From: Cryptoclostridium sp036644995 | GTDB lineage: Bacteria > Bacillota > Dehalobacteriia > UBA7702 | Length of the DNA: 44,346 nt | NCBI GenBank assembly: GCA_036644995.1 | Contig: JAVXOZ010000017.1 | Span: 1 to 44,346 of the forward strand | Direction: 5' to 3' | Shown: positions 17,245 through 25,729 of the stretch, one piece after another | Position numbering within the stretch: the stretch's first letter is position 1 | How the letters are laid out: each line of letters opens with the position of its first letter | The notes under the pieces: generated by a model | What the model saw: only the letters and a program-made list of their open reading frames with translations | The model's database searches: none | What the model was told of the DNA's origin: nothing | Translations under genes and position numbers: made by a program

Positions 17245-18750
17245 TTATTTTATGGCGGAATCTGTTTTAATGGCTTTAACAAAGGCAAACATTACCAAAA
17301 TACAAACAAACATAAATGGCAATGCCACAACTATTGAAGCTGTTTGTAGTGCACTTAACCCACCTGCCACCAATAAAACTATTGCCACAGAGCCTTGGGT
17401 AATGCCCCAAAATACTTTTAATCTGCCATCTGGGTTTTGCACTCCTCTGGAGGTCATCATTGCGCAAACAAAGGTGGATGAATCCGCAGAGGTAATGAAA
17501 AATACGCAAATTAGAATAATAGCCAAAATTGAAGATACCGTAGCAAAGGGAAAGTTTTCCAACAATGCAAAAAGTGCAAAGGAGGTGCTCTGCCCCAAGG
17601 AATCGCCAATATTGGTAACACCGTTCATATCAAAATTAATGGCTGTGCCACCCATTACAGACATGAAAATAAAGCTGAGCAAAACAGGAACCAATAAAGT
17701 ACCTAAAATAAATTCCCTAATGGTTCTGCCCCGGGATATTCTGGCTATGAAGCCACCAACAAATGGTGCCCAAGAAATCCACCATGCCCAATAAAAAATA
17801 GTCCAACTCCCCAGCCAACCCTCTGCTTGACCAAAAGGGTCTGTCCAAAAGCTGGAGGTGACAATATTTGCCAAGTAATTCCCCACTGAATCTGTGAAAA
17901 AATTCAGTAAAAACAAAGAAGGGCCTGCCAAAAATACAAAAACCAAGAAAAGCCCAACCAAAATCATATTGGTATTGCTTAATATTTTAATGCCTTTATC
18001 TATGCCGCTTACCGATGAAATAATAAATAAAGTAGTGGTAATAACAATGATAATTATTGTAACCAAATTATTGTAAGGTATGCCAAAAACATAGGTTAAA
18101 CCGCTGTTTATTTGCATTGCCCCCATGCCTAAAGATGTTGCAACCCCAAAAACCGTTGCCATAACAGCTAAAATATTAATTACACTGCCCCAAGCACCTG
18201 CTGCCCTTTTTTCGCCTATTAAAGGTTCAAAACAAGAGCTGATAAGTGCAGGCCTGTTTTTTCGGAATTGAAAATAAGCCAGTGGCAAACCGATAATGGC
18301 ATAACAAGCCCAAGGATGCACCCCCCAATGGGTGAAAGTAATCCGCATAGCATCCGAGGCGGCTTGGGCTGTGCCCCCTTTTATTAGTGGTGGGGTGAGA
18401 TAGTGGCTCATGGGTTCTGCCACGCTCCAAAAAACCAAGCCAATGCCCATACCTGCGGCAAAGAGCATAAAAAACCAACTCAAATACGAATATTCGGGTT
18501 TTTCATCATCTTTACCCAAACGGATTTTGCCATAGCGACTGCAACATATGATGATTAGAAAAACAATAAATGAGGAAACAACAATTAAATAAAGCCAACC
18601 GAAATTTGTGGAGAAAAGTGATAGTACATTGCCCAAAATATTTTCTGCTATTTTTGGAGCTAAGGCTGCCCATGCCACAAATGCAAAAGATATGGCACCA
18701 CCGATGAAAAATACTTTTTTATCCACATTATCCCAAAACTTTGTTTTCAT
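17245..18750 (-). CDS. BCCT-family betaine/carnitine/choline transporter (1)
   Basis: 501 aa with twelve predicted membrane helices. It carries the family segment GMGIGLVFWSVAEPMSHY (about 97-114) and the tryptophan-rich substrate box FYWAWWISWAPFVGGFIARISRGRT (about 310-335). GMGIG is the form I know from Na+-coupled BetP-type members. It likely imports a quaternary amine such as glycine betaine as growth substrate for the adjacent methyltransferase. Start ATG at 18750 follows AAGGAGG. A 154-bp gap with a stable hairpin separates it from the methyltransferase gene, and a terminator follows. Confidence 0.92.
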   Translation of the reverse strand: MKTKFWDNVDKKVFFIGGAISFAFVAWAALAPKIAENILGNVLSLFSTNFGWLYLIVVSSFIVFLIIICCSRYGKIRLGKDDEKPEYSYLSWFFMLFAAGMGIGLVFWSVAEPMSHYLTPPLIKGGTAQAASDAMRITFTHWGVHPWACYAIIGLPLAYFQFRKNRPALISSCFEPLIGEKRAAGAWGSVINILAVMATVFGVATSLGMGAMQINSGLTYVFGIPYNNLVTIIIIVITTTLFIISSVSGIDKGIKILSNTNMILVGLFLVFVFLAGPSLFLLNFFTDSVGNYLANIVTSSFWTDPFGQAEGWLGSWTIFYWAWWISWAPFVGGFIARISRGRTIREFILGTLLVPVLLSFIFMSVMGGTAINFDMNGVTNIGDSLGQSTSFALFALLENFPFATVSSILAIILICVFFITSADSSTFVCAMMTSRGVQNPDGRLKVFWGITQGSVAIVLLVAGGLSALQTASIVVALPFMFVCILVMFAFVKAIKTDSAIK

Positions 18751-18793
18751 TGTCCCCCTCCTTTCTGTTAATTTTTTACAGGAGAAATCCGCA

Positions 18794-18839
18794 CCGTGTT
18801 ACCAAGGAAAAAGCTTAAATAAACTTTTTGATAACACGG
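18794..18839 (-). repeat. Hairpin between mttB-like gene and BCCT transporter 1
   Basis: CCGTGTTA (18794-18801) pairs with TAACACGG (18832-18839), with an inner AAAAAG/CTTTTT pairing. It lacks a good T-run on the minus strand. It could be a partial terminator or processing site setting the ratio of methyltransferase to transporter. Confidence 0.5.
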
Positions 18840-18904
18840 GCAGATTTCAATGTTTTACCAAATTAACTATGGAATTTTCTTTTAGGGGGTTAAAACTTAC
18901 GGTA

Positions 18905-20335
18905 TTATTTCATCAATTCTTTGGTTCTGGCATTGATGAAGGATGTGAGTTCTTTATCTAAAGCGGAATCAAGAGCAGGGGCTTCATATTCTGCCAAAGT
19001 TTTTTGCCACATTTCCTTTGCTCTTTGGGCTGTATCTTTTTTGCCTTGTTCTTCCCAAGCTTCATAACCTTGACGGTCACTGAGCAATGGGGTTCTTAAT
19101 TCTTCACGGAACAATTCAAAAGTGCTGTTTTGATAGAGGAAGTGACCGCCGGGGCCTACTTCTTTAACATCATCAAATACAAAGAACTTATCATCAAAAT
19201 TAAAGCCTTTGATGAATTTTCTTACCAAGCCTGCAATTTCATCATCCAGAACAAATTTTTCGTAAGAAAAAGCATTGTAATAGTGCATAATACCAGCAGC
19301 ATGGAGCACATAGTTAATACCGGAGGATGCAGCCGCAAGCAAGGTGAGCATAGATTCGTAACCGGCTTGGGCATCCACACATTTGGTATCGTTTAAGCCG
19401 CCGCCGCCACGGCTGGGAACACCGTAGTAACGTGCTAATTGGGCACTGGCTGCGGTATAAAGGGCTGTTTCTGCGGTACCGATGGAAAGGCTTAAGGTTT
19501 TCATATCCACAGGGCCTGAGGTAGAGCCATAGATACAAGGTGTGCCGGGGTTTACTGCCTGTGCCAAGGAAATACCTGCGAGAATTTCCGCATTTTGCAA
19601 TGCCATGGTTTCAACCATGGTGGCAGGGCCTGTGGAGCCGCTCATAACCAAAGAGGATACCAAGCAAGCCTGTCCTGCTTTAGCGTAGGTCATTAAAGCA
19701 GCCAACATTCTATCATCAAATTTTAAAGGAGTGATGGAATTGATTAAGGTGATTAAAACGGGGTTCTTTTTAATAATATCGCTGCCGCCAAAAATTAATT
19801 CGGCAATTTTAACGGAATCACTGGCGCCAACTTCACCATAAGCACTGCCCATAAAGGCTTTATCGGAATTTCTTACATGGCTTTCCAACATTTTAAGGTG
19901 TTTAATTTCATCGGGAACATCGGTAGGTTCGCAAACATTGCCACCGGTGTGGTCAATATTTTCACTGGCACCTGCCAATTTTACAATGTTATCATAATCT
20001 GCCATGGTTGTATAGCGGCGGCTGCCATCTGCTTCATAAACAAAGGGAGGGCCGTAAGAAGGGGTTAAAATTAAATCTGTGTGGTTGCAATTTACGGTTT
20101 TTTCAGGATTTCTGGCATTTAATTTGAATTCAGCAGGAGCTAATTTCATCATTTTTTCAATGAAATCACGGGTGAAATATACTCTGTGACCATCTGTTTT
20201 TAAGCCTTGTTCCCCAAATACTTTAACTGCGGGGTCGTAAGTGAATTCCACACCTACTTCTTCTAAAATTTTAATTGATTCTTCATGGATTTTTAATAAT
20301 TGTTCTTGGGTTAATACATCAAATTTGGGAATCAT
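18905..20335 (-). CDS. MttB-family (non-pyrrolysine) trimethylamine/betaine methyltransferase
   Basis: 476 aa protein of the trimethylamine methyltransferase family (TIM barrel). It transfers a methyl group from a quaternary amine to a corrinoid protein. The gene is open throughout with no in-frame amber codon, so it belongs to the non-Pyl branch that includes glycine betaine, proline betaine and carnitine demethylases (MtgB, MtpB, MtcB). Family segments include LTPSYGPPFVYEADGSRRYT and GGNVCEPTDVPDEI near the front and SRGGGGLNDTKCVDAQAGYE later. I set the start at 20335, eight bases after AAGGAGA. BCCT transporters on both sides support a betaine-like substrate. No corrinoid protein or MtaA-type partner lies in the window. 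Confidence 0.9.
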   Translation of the reverse strand: MIPKFDVLTQEQLLKIHEESIKILEEVGVEFTYDPAVKVFGEQGLKTDGHRVYFTRDFIEKMMKLAPAEFKLNARNPEKTVNCNHTDLILTPSYGPPFVYEADGSRRYTTMADYDNIVKLAGASENIDHTGGNVCEPTDVPDEIKHLKMLESHVRNSDKAFMGSAYGEVGASDSVKIAELIFGGSDIIKKNPVLITLINSITPLKFDDRMLAALMTYAKAGQACLVSSLVMSGSTGPATMVETMALQNAEILAGISLAQAVNPGTPCIYGSTSGPVDMKTLSLSIGTAETALYTAASAQLARYYGVPSRGGGGLNDTKCVDAQAGYESMLTLLAAASSGINYVLHAAGIMHYYNAFSYEKFVLDDEIAGLVRKFIKGFNFDDKFFVFDDVKEVGPGGHFLYQNSTFELFREELRTPLLSDRQGYEAWEEQGKKDTAQRAKEMWQKTLAEYEAPALDSALDKELTSFINARTKELMK

Positions 20336-20365
20336 TATCATATCTCCTTTTACTCTTGGGCGCAA

Positions 20366-20529
20366 ATGCTGCGCTTTTTTTACTTGTTTTTTTATTTTAG
20401 ATAGGTTTTGCCTACTTTTTAGATAGTTTTTTACTTAGGTTTTAGATAGGTTTTATTTACGTTTGCTTACGATTTATTTACGATTGCTTACGTTTATCTA
20501 CGTTTGCTTGGATTTTATCTACGCTTTGC
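20366..20529. repeat. Short degenerate repeats between BCCT 2 and mttB-like gene
   Basis: AGATAGGTTTT units (about 20397-20452), then TTTACGTTTGCTTACGA units (about 20453-20529), fill this gap. No promoter or terminator is evident, so the methyltransferase is probably cotranscribed from the sigma-54 promoter upstream of BCCT 2. Confidence 0.5.
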
Positions 20530-22095
20530 TTACTCAGCTTCTTTTGTATCAACTTCTTTTATTTCACCAAGGTTTGGTTTTTTATTTGCCGTAGGTGCAT
20601 AGGGCAATCCCATTGGCTCCATACGCAAAGCTTTTAACAGTGAAATACACATAATTATCATTACAAACATATAGGGGAACGCTGCCACAATGGAAACGGT
20701 TTGTAAAATTTGTAAAATTGAAGTTCCGCCGATGAGTACACATACTATGGTAACAGCACCTTGGGCTATGCCCCAGCCTGCTCTGATTTTTTTGCCCGGG
20801 TTCATATCACCATTGGAGGTGAGCATTGCCAAAACATAAGTGGCGGAATTTGCCGAGCCTAAGAAACAGAACACAATGAGAATAATTGCCAAGGGAGCAG
20901 TAACGGCAAATACAGGTAATTGTTGGAGCAGAGCAAAAAGCCCTGTGGTATAATCGGCACCAACTGCAGCTTGGATAGCACCGCCGGTTAAAGCATTAAT
21001 GTTAAATGCCGCACCGCCGTAAATTCCTAACCAAATAAAGCCAAAGCCTGCGGGTAATAAGGTAACAGCCATTAAATATTCACGGATGGAGCGCCCTTTT
21101 GATACACGTGCCACAAACTGACCGCAAAAAGGTGCCCAAGCAATCCACCAAGCCCAGTAAAACACTGTCCAGCCTGCTACAAAATCGCCATTTTCCATCC
21201 ATAAGCTTTTGGTAATAAGGTTGCCCAAATATCCACCCAAGGTGTTGGTGAATAAATCGCAAATGAAAACCGCACCACCAAAAATGAAGATGAAAACCAT
21301 AAAACCAACTGAAAGCCAAATTTTAATATTGGCAACCATTTGCATGGCTTTGTGTAACCCGGACATTGTTGCCAAGGTGAAAAGTATGGTGATAACTGCA
21401 ATAACTATGCAGGTTAAACCGGTGCTGATATTAACACCATAAACATAGTTTAAACCGCCTACAATTTGTGCTGCACCCAAGCCCAAACTGGTGGCAACCC
21501 CGAAGATAGTGGCAAATACTGCCAAGATATCAATACTTTTACCAATGGGGCCGTTTACTCTATCCCCTATTAAAGGTTCAAAAGCAGAGCTTACCAAGAA
21601 GGGTTTGCCTTTTCTAAAAGCGAAATAGCCCAAAGCCAAACCTGCAACTGCGTAAATTACCCAAGGGTGAAAACCCCAATGGAAGAAAACAGTTTGCATA
21701 GATTCATACATTGCTGCGGTGGTTTCCGGGGCGGCACTGGGAGGTGCCAAAAAATCCATAATGGGTTCGGCTACTGAATAGAACACCAAGCCAATACCCA
21801 TGCCGCCACCAAACAACATGGCGAACCATTGGAAATTTGTAAATTCCGGTTTATCATCATCCTTACCCAATTTAATTTTGCCATATCTACTAAAAGCAAT
21901 ATAAACGGCAAAAAGCAGAAGACCAAAAACTGTAATTAAATAAAGCCAACCAAAATCTCCTGTTAAGAATGAAAACAACCAACCTGCCCCTGCACTTAGT
22001 TGGTCTGGAAATAGTGCACCAAATAATACAAATGCAGCGGTTATTACTGCGGAAATTATTAGTACCTGTTTCCCACCTTTTTGATTCTGTTCCAT
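20530..22095 (-). CDS. BCCT-family betaine/carnitine/choline transporter (2)
   Basis: 521 aa, twelve helices, with GMGIGLVFYSVAEPIMDF (about 95-112) and the FYWAWWIAWAPFCGQFVARVSKGRS box (about 317-341). It is similar throughout to the other BCCT protein in the window and probably a paralogue with a different substrate or affinity. I place the start at the ATG at 22095 (MEQNQKGG), which follows AGGAGG. The frame stays open up to 22164, but that region carries the sigma-54 promoter and would lie upstream of the transcription start. It ends in an acidic tail. It heads the group BCCT 2, MttB, BCCT 1. Confidence 0.92.
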   Translation of the reverse strand: MEQNQKGGKQVLIISAVITAAFVLFGALFPDQLSAGAGWLFSFLTGDFGWLYLITVFGLLLFAVYIAFSRYGKIKLGKDDDKPEFTNFQWFAMLFGGGMGIGLVFYSVAEPIMDFLAPPSAAPETTAAMYESMQTVFFHWGFHPWVIYAVAGLALGYFAFRKGKPFLVSSAFEPLIGDRVNGPIGKSIDILAVFATIFGVATSLGLGAAQIVGGLNYVYGVNISTGLTCIVIAVITILFTLATMSGLHKAMQMVANIKIWLSVGFMVFIFIFGGAVFICDLFTNTLGGYLGNLITKSLWMENGDFVAGWTVFYWAWWIAWAPFCGQFVARVSKGRSIREYLMAVTLLPAGFGFIWLGIYGGAAFNINALTGGAIQAAVGADYTTGLFALLQQLPVFAVTAPLAIILIVFCFLGSANSATYVLAMLTSNGDMNPGKKIRAGWGIAQGAVTIVCVLIGGTSILQILQTVSIVAAFPYMFVMIIMCISLLKALRMEPMGLPYAPTANKKPNLGEIKEVDTKEAE

Positions 22096-22147
22096 AAAAA
22101 AACCTCCTATTTTGTTACTGTGTTTTGTGTGCTTTACCCTTATATAT

Positions 22148-22163
22148 AGCAATATACGTGCCA
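22148..22163 (-). promoter_or_regulatory. Sigma-54 promoter (-24/-12)
   Basis: On the minus strand TGGCACGTATATTGCT, an essentially perfect match to TGGCACG-N4-TTGCW, with the -12 element (TTGCT) at 22152-22148. Transcription would start near 22136, about 40 bp before the BCCT 2 ATG. The sigma-54 activator encoded at 15498-17066 is the obvious partner. Confidence 0.9.
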
Positions 22164-22170
22164 AAAAGCA

Positions 22171-22476
22171 AATAAAATGTCGAAAAACAAATAATTATTT
22201 CTCAAACAGCTATTTTACTGGTATTGTTTAATACTAAAAACATATTTAATTTTTTTAACCACCGCATAATTTATAAATAAATATTGATGTAAAATGCAAA
22301 ATTATAATGCAAAAGTATTCAAAATAACTCAAATACACTATTTTATTGCAGATTTTATTACTTATTATTTTAGCTTTACCAAAAGTAAGAAAATTTATTA
22401 AATAATTTAATTTTACCCTTACTATTGAATTATGTACTTTTTTTGTCTATTTCCCGAATAAATGCAGTTAATTAAC
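22171..22476. other. AT-rich intergenic region between divergent units
   Basis: No ORF, RNA or clear repeat is recognised here. It lies upstream of the sigma-54 promoter on the minus strand, where enhancer sites for the activator would be expected. I could not pick out a convincing dyad repeated twice. Confidence 0.3.
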
Positions 22477-22505
22477 TTGAAGTTTATAAACAAGTACTGT
22501 ATAAT
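22477..22505 (+). promoter_or_regulatory. Sigma-A promoter for the c-di-GMP gene pair
   Basis: TTGAAG (22477-22482), 17-base spacer, TATAAT (22500-22505). It leaves a leader of about 420 bases that includes a palindromic element, before the first ATG at 22934. Confidence 0.6.
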
Positions 22506-22517
22506 TAAAAATCATGT

Positions 22518-22721
22518 TACTTCCAATATAATAATATAAGTAACAGATTCTCAAAAAACATAGTTTTTGAGAAAAATGCCATGCTGTTAGGAAAGCCTTA
22601 GATTCGGCAAAACTCACTGAACAGCCATTACTTATCTACATTTATATACATGAGGAGTCCATGGCAAGATATTTTGCCCAATAGCAGACTTTATCCACAG
22701 CCTGCCTACTTCCTATATAAT
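22518..22721. mobile_element. MITE-like palindromic element copy B with ~15-bp flanking direct repeats
   Basis: TACTTCCAATATAAT (22518-22532) and TACTTCCTATATAAT (22707-22721) flank the insert and match at 14 of 15 positions. The insert carries a left arm from 22580 (CATGCTGTTAGGAAAG) and a right arm ending at 22704 whose reverse complement begins CAGGCTGTGGATAAAGT. It is clearly related to copy A at 14266-14443. The left end has an extra hairpin of about 30 bases (CTCAAAAA/TTTTTGAG, 22550-22571). It lies in the leader of the c-di-GMP operon. Confidence 0.6.
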
Positions 22722-22726
22722 ATAGG

Positions 22727-22890
22727 CAAAATCTAATTAGTCAGAATTAAATTAGGTAAAATTTAATCCGATAAATCCTAATCGGGCAAAATTTATTTAA
22801 GCAGAACGTAATTCGGTAGAACATAATCAGATAGAATTTAATCCGATAAAACATAATCAGATAAATCATAATTAACTTTTGTTTATTATA
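22727..22890. repeat. Degenerate ~18-20-bp repeats before the diguanylate cyclase gene
   Basis: Units like AAAATTTAATCCGATA and AGAACATAATCAGATA recur about eight times between the palindromic element and the ATG at 22934. No coding frame and no recognisable riboswitch are seen. Confidence 0.5.
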
Positions 22891-22933
22891 AAAAACTATT
22901 TATAAACCAAAATCAACTTAAGGTAGGTCATTA

Positions 22934-25729
22934 ATGAAATTATTAAACACCATAAAAAATAATAAAAATTCCGTAATAGGCTTTGCTATTGTTTGCTTAA
23001 CGATGGTGTTTATTATTGTGTGTTTCACCACGTACCACGCTGCTGTTATAAATAATGAAACAAATGAAGCCGATAAAGACTTAATAAATACCGCAAAAAG
23101 TAATATCACAGCGGCACAAATATTTTTTGAGGATCAGCAGAAAATTTTGTTACCCATTGCCGCCTCACTCAATGATATAGATGATTTAACAGATAAAAAA
23201 ATCATAAACTACCTCAATTCCACATCTGAAACCTTAGGCTATGAACGCATGGCGATAGATTTTCCCAACGGTATAAGCTACACCAGTGATGGCTATGTGT
23301 TTAATGTTGCTTTTTTAGGCTATAGCCAAAGAATTGAAGCAGGGGAAAGCTTTATTAGAGATGTTACCCCGGCTATTGCTGATGGAGCACAGGTTATAAG
23401 CATTTTTTCGCCAATTTATAACCAAGGAAAACCCGTGGCTGCTTTACGCTCTGTAATAAAAACCGCTGCTATCTCAAAAAAAATTGGCAGTAATTTTTAC
23501 AGCGGAAACGGCTATTTTCATATTTTAGATAATAACGGCAAATGCGTTGCTTGCAGCAAATCCACCCAAAAGCTCCTTCCTGACAGCAACTTTTTATCAG
23601 CTATGGAAAAAATGAAGTACAAAAAACCTTATTCCTATGAAAAACTCCATGGGGATATTGCCACGGAACAAGAAGGCTATGTAAAATATTACGATGAAAA
23701 AAATAACGGCAGATTTGCCTACTACGCCCCAATGAATATTAATAACTGGATGATGATTTCCATTGTGCCCAAAAGTGTTTCGGATTCTGCCATCAAGTCA
23801 TCTTTAACCTCTGTAACTATTTTGATATCTGAAATTATAATAGGGCTTATATTGCTATTTACCTACCTTTTTTGGCTCCAAAGGCAATCTATACGCAAGG
23901 CAACTTTAGATGAAAAATGTTTTAGGGTTCTTTCGGAGCAAACAGGCAATGTTACCTTGGAGTGGGATTTTATCCATGGTAAGGTTACCAATATGCAAAA
24001 TTTCGAAAATATTTACGGCGATTTAACATCTTTGGCAAATATGAGCACCGAGGATATTATGTTAAATGTGATACACCCCGATGATTTGAAAGATTTTTTC
24101 CAAACCTTTAGGGATATTACCAAAGGTGCCAATATAAAAGATAAAAAATTCCGTTTAGAAAATGCCCAAAACCTTTATATTTGGTGCACACTTTCGGGTG
24201 TGGTGGTTAAGGATAATAAGGGAAAACCCTATAAAGTTATCGGCTCCATGAAAAATATAGATAAAGAAGAAAAAGAAGTGGAAAATTTAAGGGATAAAGC
24301 CCAAAGAGATTCTTTAACGGGGTTATATAATAAATTATCCACAGGTGTTTTAGCAGATGAATATATTATACTCAACAAAAATACCCCAACAAAAGCTGCA
24401 TTATTAATGATAGATTTAGATAATTTTAAGGGTGTTAACGATAATTTGGGGCACCAATTTGGGGATAAAGTTTTGGTGGATACTGGGGAAAAATTAAAGA
24501 AAATCTTCCGCACCAGTGATGTTTTGGGCAGAGTTGGCGGCGATGAATTTTTGGTATTTATTAAGGATATCATCGATATAGACTTTGTCAGAGAAAAAGC
24601 AGAGCAAATATGCACGATGTGCAATCAAACTTTTTATGGGGAAATTGCCCAGTATAACTTAACCGCCAGCGTGGGCATTGCCATCTACCCCCAAAACGGT
24701 ACAAAATACAATGAGCTTTATAAAAATGCGGATATTGCCCTTTATGAGGCAAAACATAAAGGCAAAAACATGGTTGTTTTATTTAACTCCGCAATTCCCA
24801 ATACCAATGTGTCCTCAAAACCTGCGGAAGATACCAAAAGATTTATTGCCAGCCATTTTTCTGAGGATTTACACTACAATATTTTTGAAATGCTTTATGA
24901 AACCAAGGATATACACATTACCATTAACATGATTTTAAGCATTTTAGGTAAACGCTACAATATAGACCGCTGCTATATTTGCCAATTAAATTTTGAAAAT
25001 ATGACCTTAACCAATACCTACGAATGGTGTGCCACGGGGATAAAATCACAAATTGCAAATTTACAGAATTTTAATATGCAAACCCATGCAGACTTTTTTG
25101 AGAAATTTAATGAAGATGGCATTTTATATTGCAACGATACTGCGGATTTAGATGAAAAATACAAAAAGCACTTGGAACAGGAAAATATAAAAGCTTTACT
25201 TAATTGTGCAATTTTTGAAGCTGATAAAATAATTGGTTTAATTGGCTTTGATGATTGCCAAAAAACCAGAATTTGGAGCGGTGAGGAAATTGCAAATTTA
25301 GGCTATGTGGCAAGGATACTCTCAATCTTCCTAATAAAAAAAGAAATTTCCCAAGAGCTTATGGAAGCCAATAAAAACAAAACAGAAATGCTGGATAATA
25401 TGGAAGGTTATATCTACGCTGTGGATATTAACACCTATGAATTACTATATGTAAACAAAGCCATGGAGGATATTGGCATAAAAATTAAAAATAAATGCTA
25501 TGAAAGTTTTTTGGGTAAAGAGGAATCCTGCGCCATTTGCCCTGTAAAATTATTGGATGGCAAAAAAACCTGTGCCATGCACAATATGGATTCCGTTTTA
25601 TTTAAGTCTAAAATAAACGTGGCTGCCTCAAAATTTAAGTGGACAGATGGCAGAAATGCCGCTCTTATTTGTTGTAGAAAAATAAGCCTTATTGATGAGG
25701 ATAGCAAGTATCCCAAGGATGGCAAATAA
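22934..25729 (+). CDS. Membrane diguanylate cyclase (Cache-PAS-GGDEF-GAF-PAS)
   Basis: 931 aa. An extracytoplasmic Cache-type sensor (about 40-285) lies between two membrane helices (about 14-38 and 292-318). A PAS domain (about 330-440) leads to a GGDEF domain with the intact active-site motif GGDEF at 535-539. An inhibitory I-site RxxD (R526, D529) sits five residues before it, so it should make c-di-GMP and be product-inhibited. A GAF-like domain (about 640-790) and a terminal PAS-like region with a CAIC pair (about 815-915) follow. The stop overlaps the ATG of the next gene as TAATG, suggesting that cyclase and phosphodiesterase are made together. Confidence 0.88.
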   Translation: MKLLNTIKNNKNSVIGFAIVCLTMVFIIVCFTTYHAAVINNETNEADKDLINTAKSNITAAQIFFEDQQKILLPIAASLNDIDDLTDKKIINYLNSTSETLGYERMAIDFPNGISYTSDGYVFNVAFLGYSQRIEAGESFIRDVTPAIADGAQVISIFSPIYNQGKPVAALRSVIKTAAISKKIGSNFYSGNGYFHILDNNGKCVACSKSTQKLLPDSNFLSAMEKMKYKKPYSYEKLHGDIATEQEGYVKYYDEKNNGRFAYYAPMNINNWMMISIVPKSVSDSAIKSSLTSVTILISEIIIGLILLFTYLFWLQRQSIRKATLDEKCFRVLSEQTGNVTLEWDFIHGKVTNMQNFENIYGDLTSLANMSTEDIMLNVIHPDDLKDFFQTFRDITKGANIKDKKFRLENAQNLYIWCTLSGVVVKDNKGKPYKVIGSMKNIDKEEKEVENLRDKAQRDSLTGLYNKLSTGVLADEYIILNKNTPTKAALLMIDLDNFKGVNDNLGHQFGDKVLVDTGEKLKKIFRTSDVLGRVGGDEFLVFIKDIIDIDFVREKAEQICTMCNQTFYGEIAQYNLTASVGIAIYPQNGTKYNELYKNADIALYEAKHKGKNMVVLFNSAIPNTNVSSKPAEDTKRFIASHFSEDLHYNIFEMLYETKDIHITINMILSILGKRYNIDRCYICQLNFENMTLTNTYEWCATGIKSQIANLQNFNMQTHADFFEKFNEDGILYCNDTADLDEKYKKHLEQENIKALLNCAIFEADKIIGLIGFDDCQKTRIWSGEEIANLGYVARILSIFLIKKEISQELMEANKNKTEMLDNMEGYIYAVDINTYELLYVNKAMEDIGIKIKNKCYESFLGKEESCAICPVKLLDGKKTCAMHNMDSVLFKSKINVAASKFKWTDGRNAALICCRKISLIDEDSKYPKDGK

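Noticed and set aside
18905..20335. Pyrrolysine-containing MttB
   Set aside because: The gene reads through at full length with no in-frame amber codon.
22096..22164. 23-residue N-terminal extension of BCCT transporter 2
   Set aside because: The region is upstream of or at the sigma-54 promoter and transcription start; the ATG at 22095 has a strong ribosome site and gives the normal family length.
14408..22699. DnaA boxes (TTATCCACA at 14408-14416 and 22691-22699) suggesting an origin
   Set aside because: Both lie at the same place in the arm of the palindromic elements, single copies without clustering, an AT-rich unwinding zone or dnaA/dnaN genes nearby.
22506..22933. c-di-GMP riboswitch in front of the GGDEF gene
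   Set aside because: I could not find the conserved GEMM-I core or a GEMM-II-like pseudoknot; the leader structure is explained by the palindromic element and short repeats.
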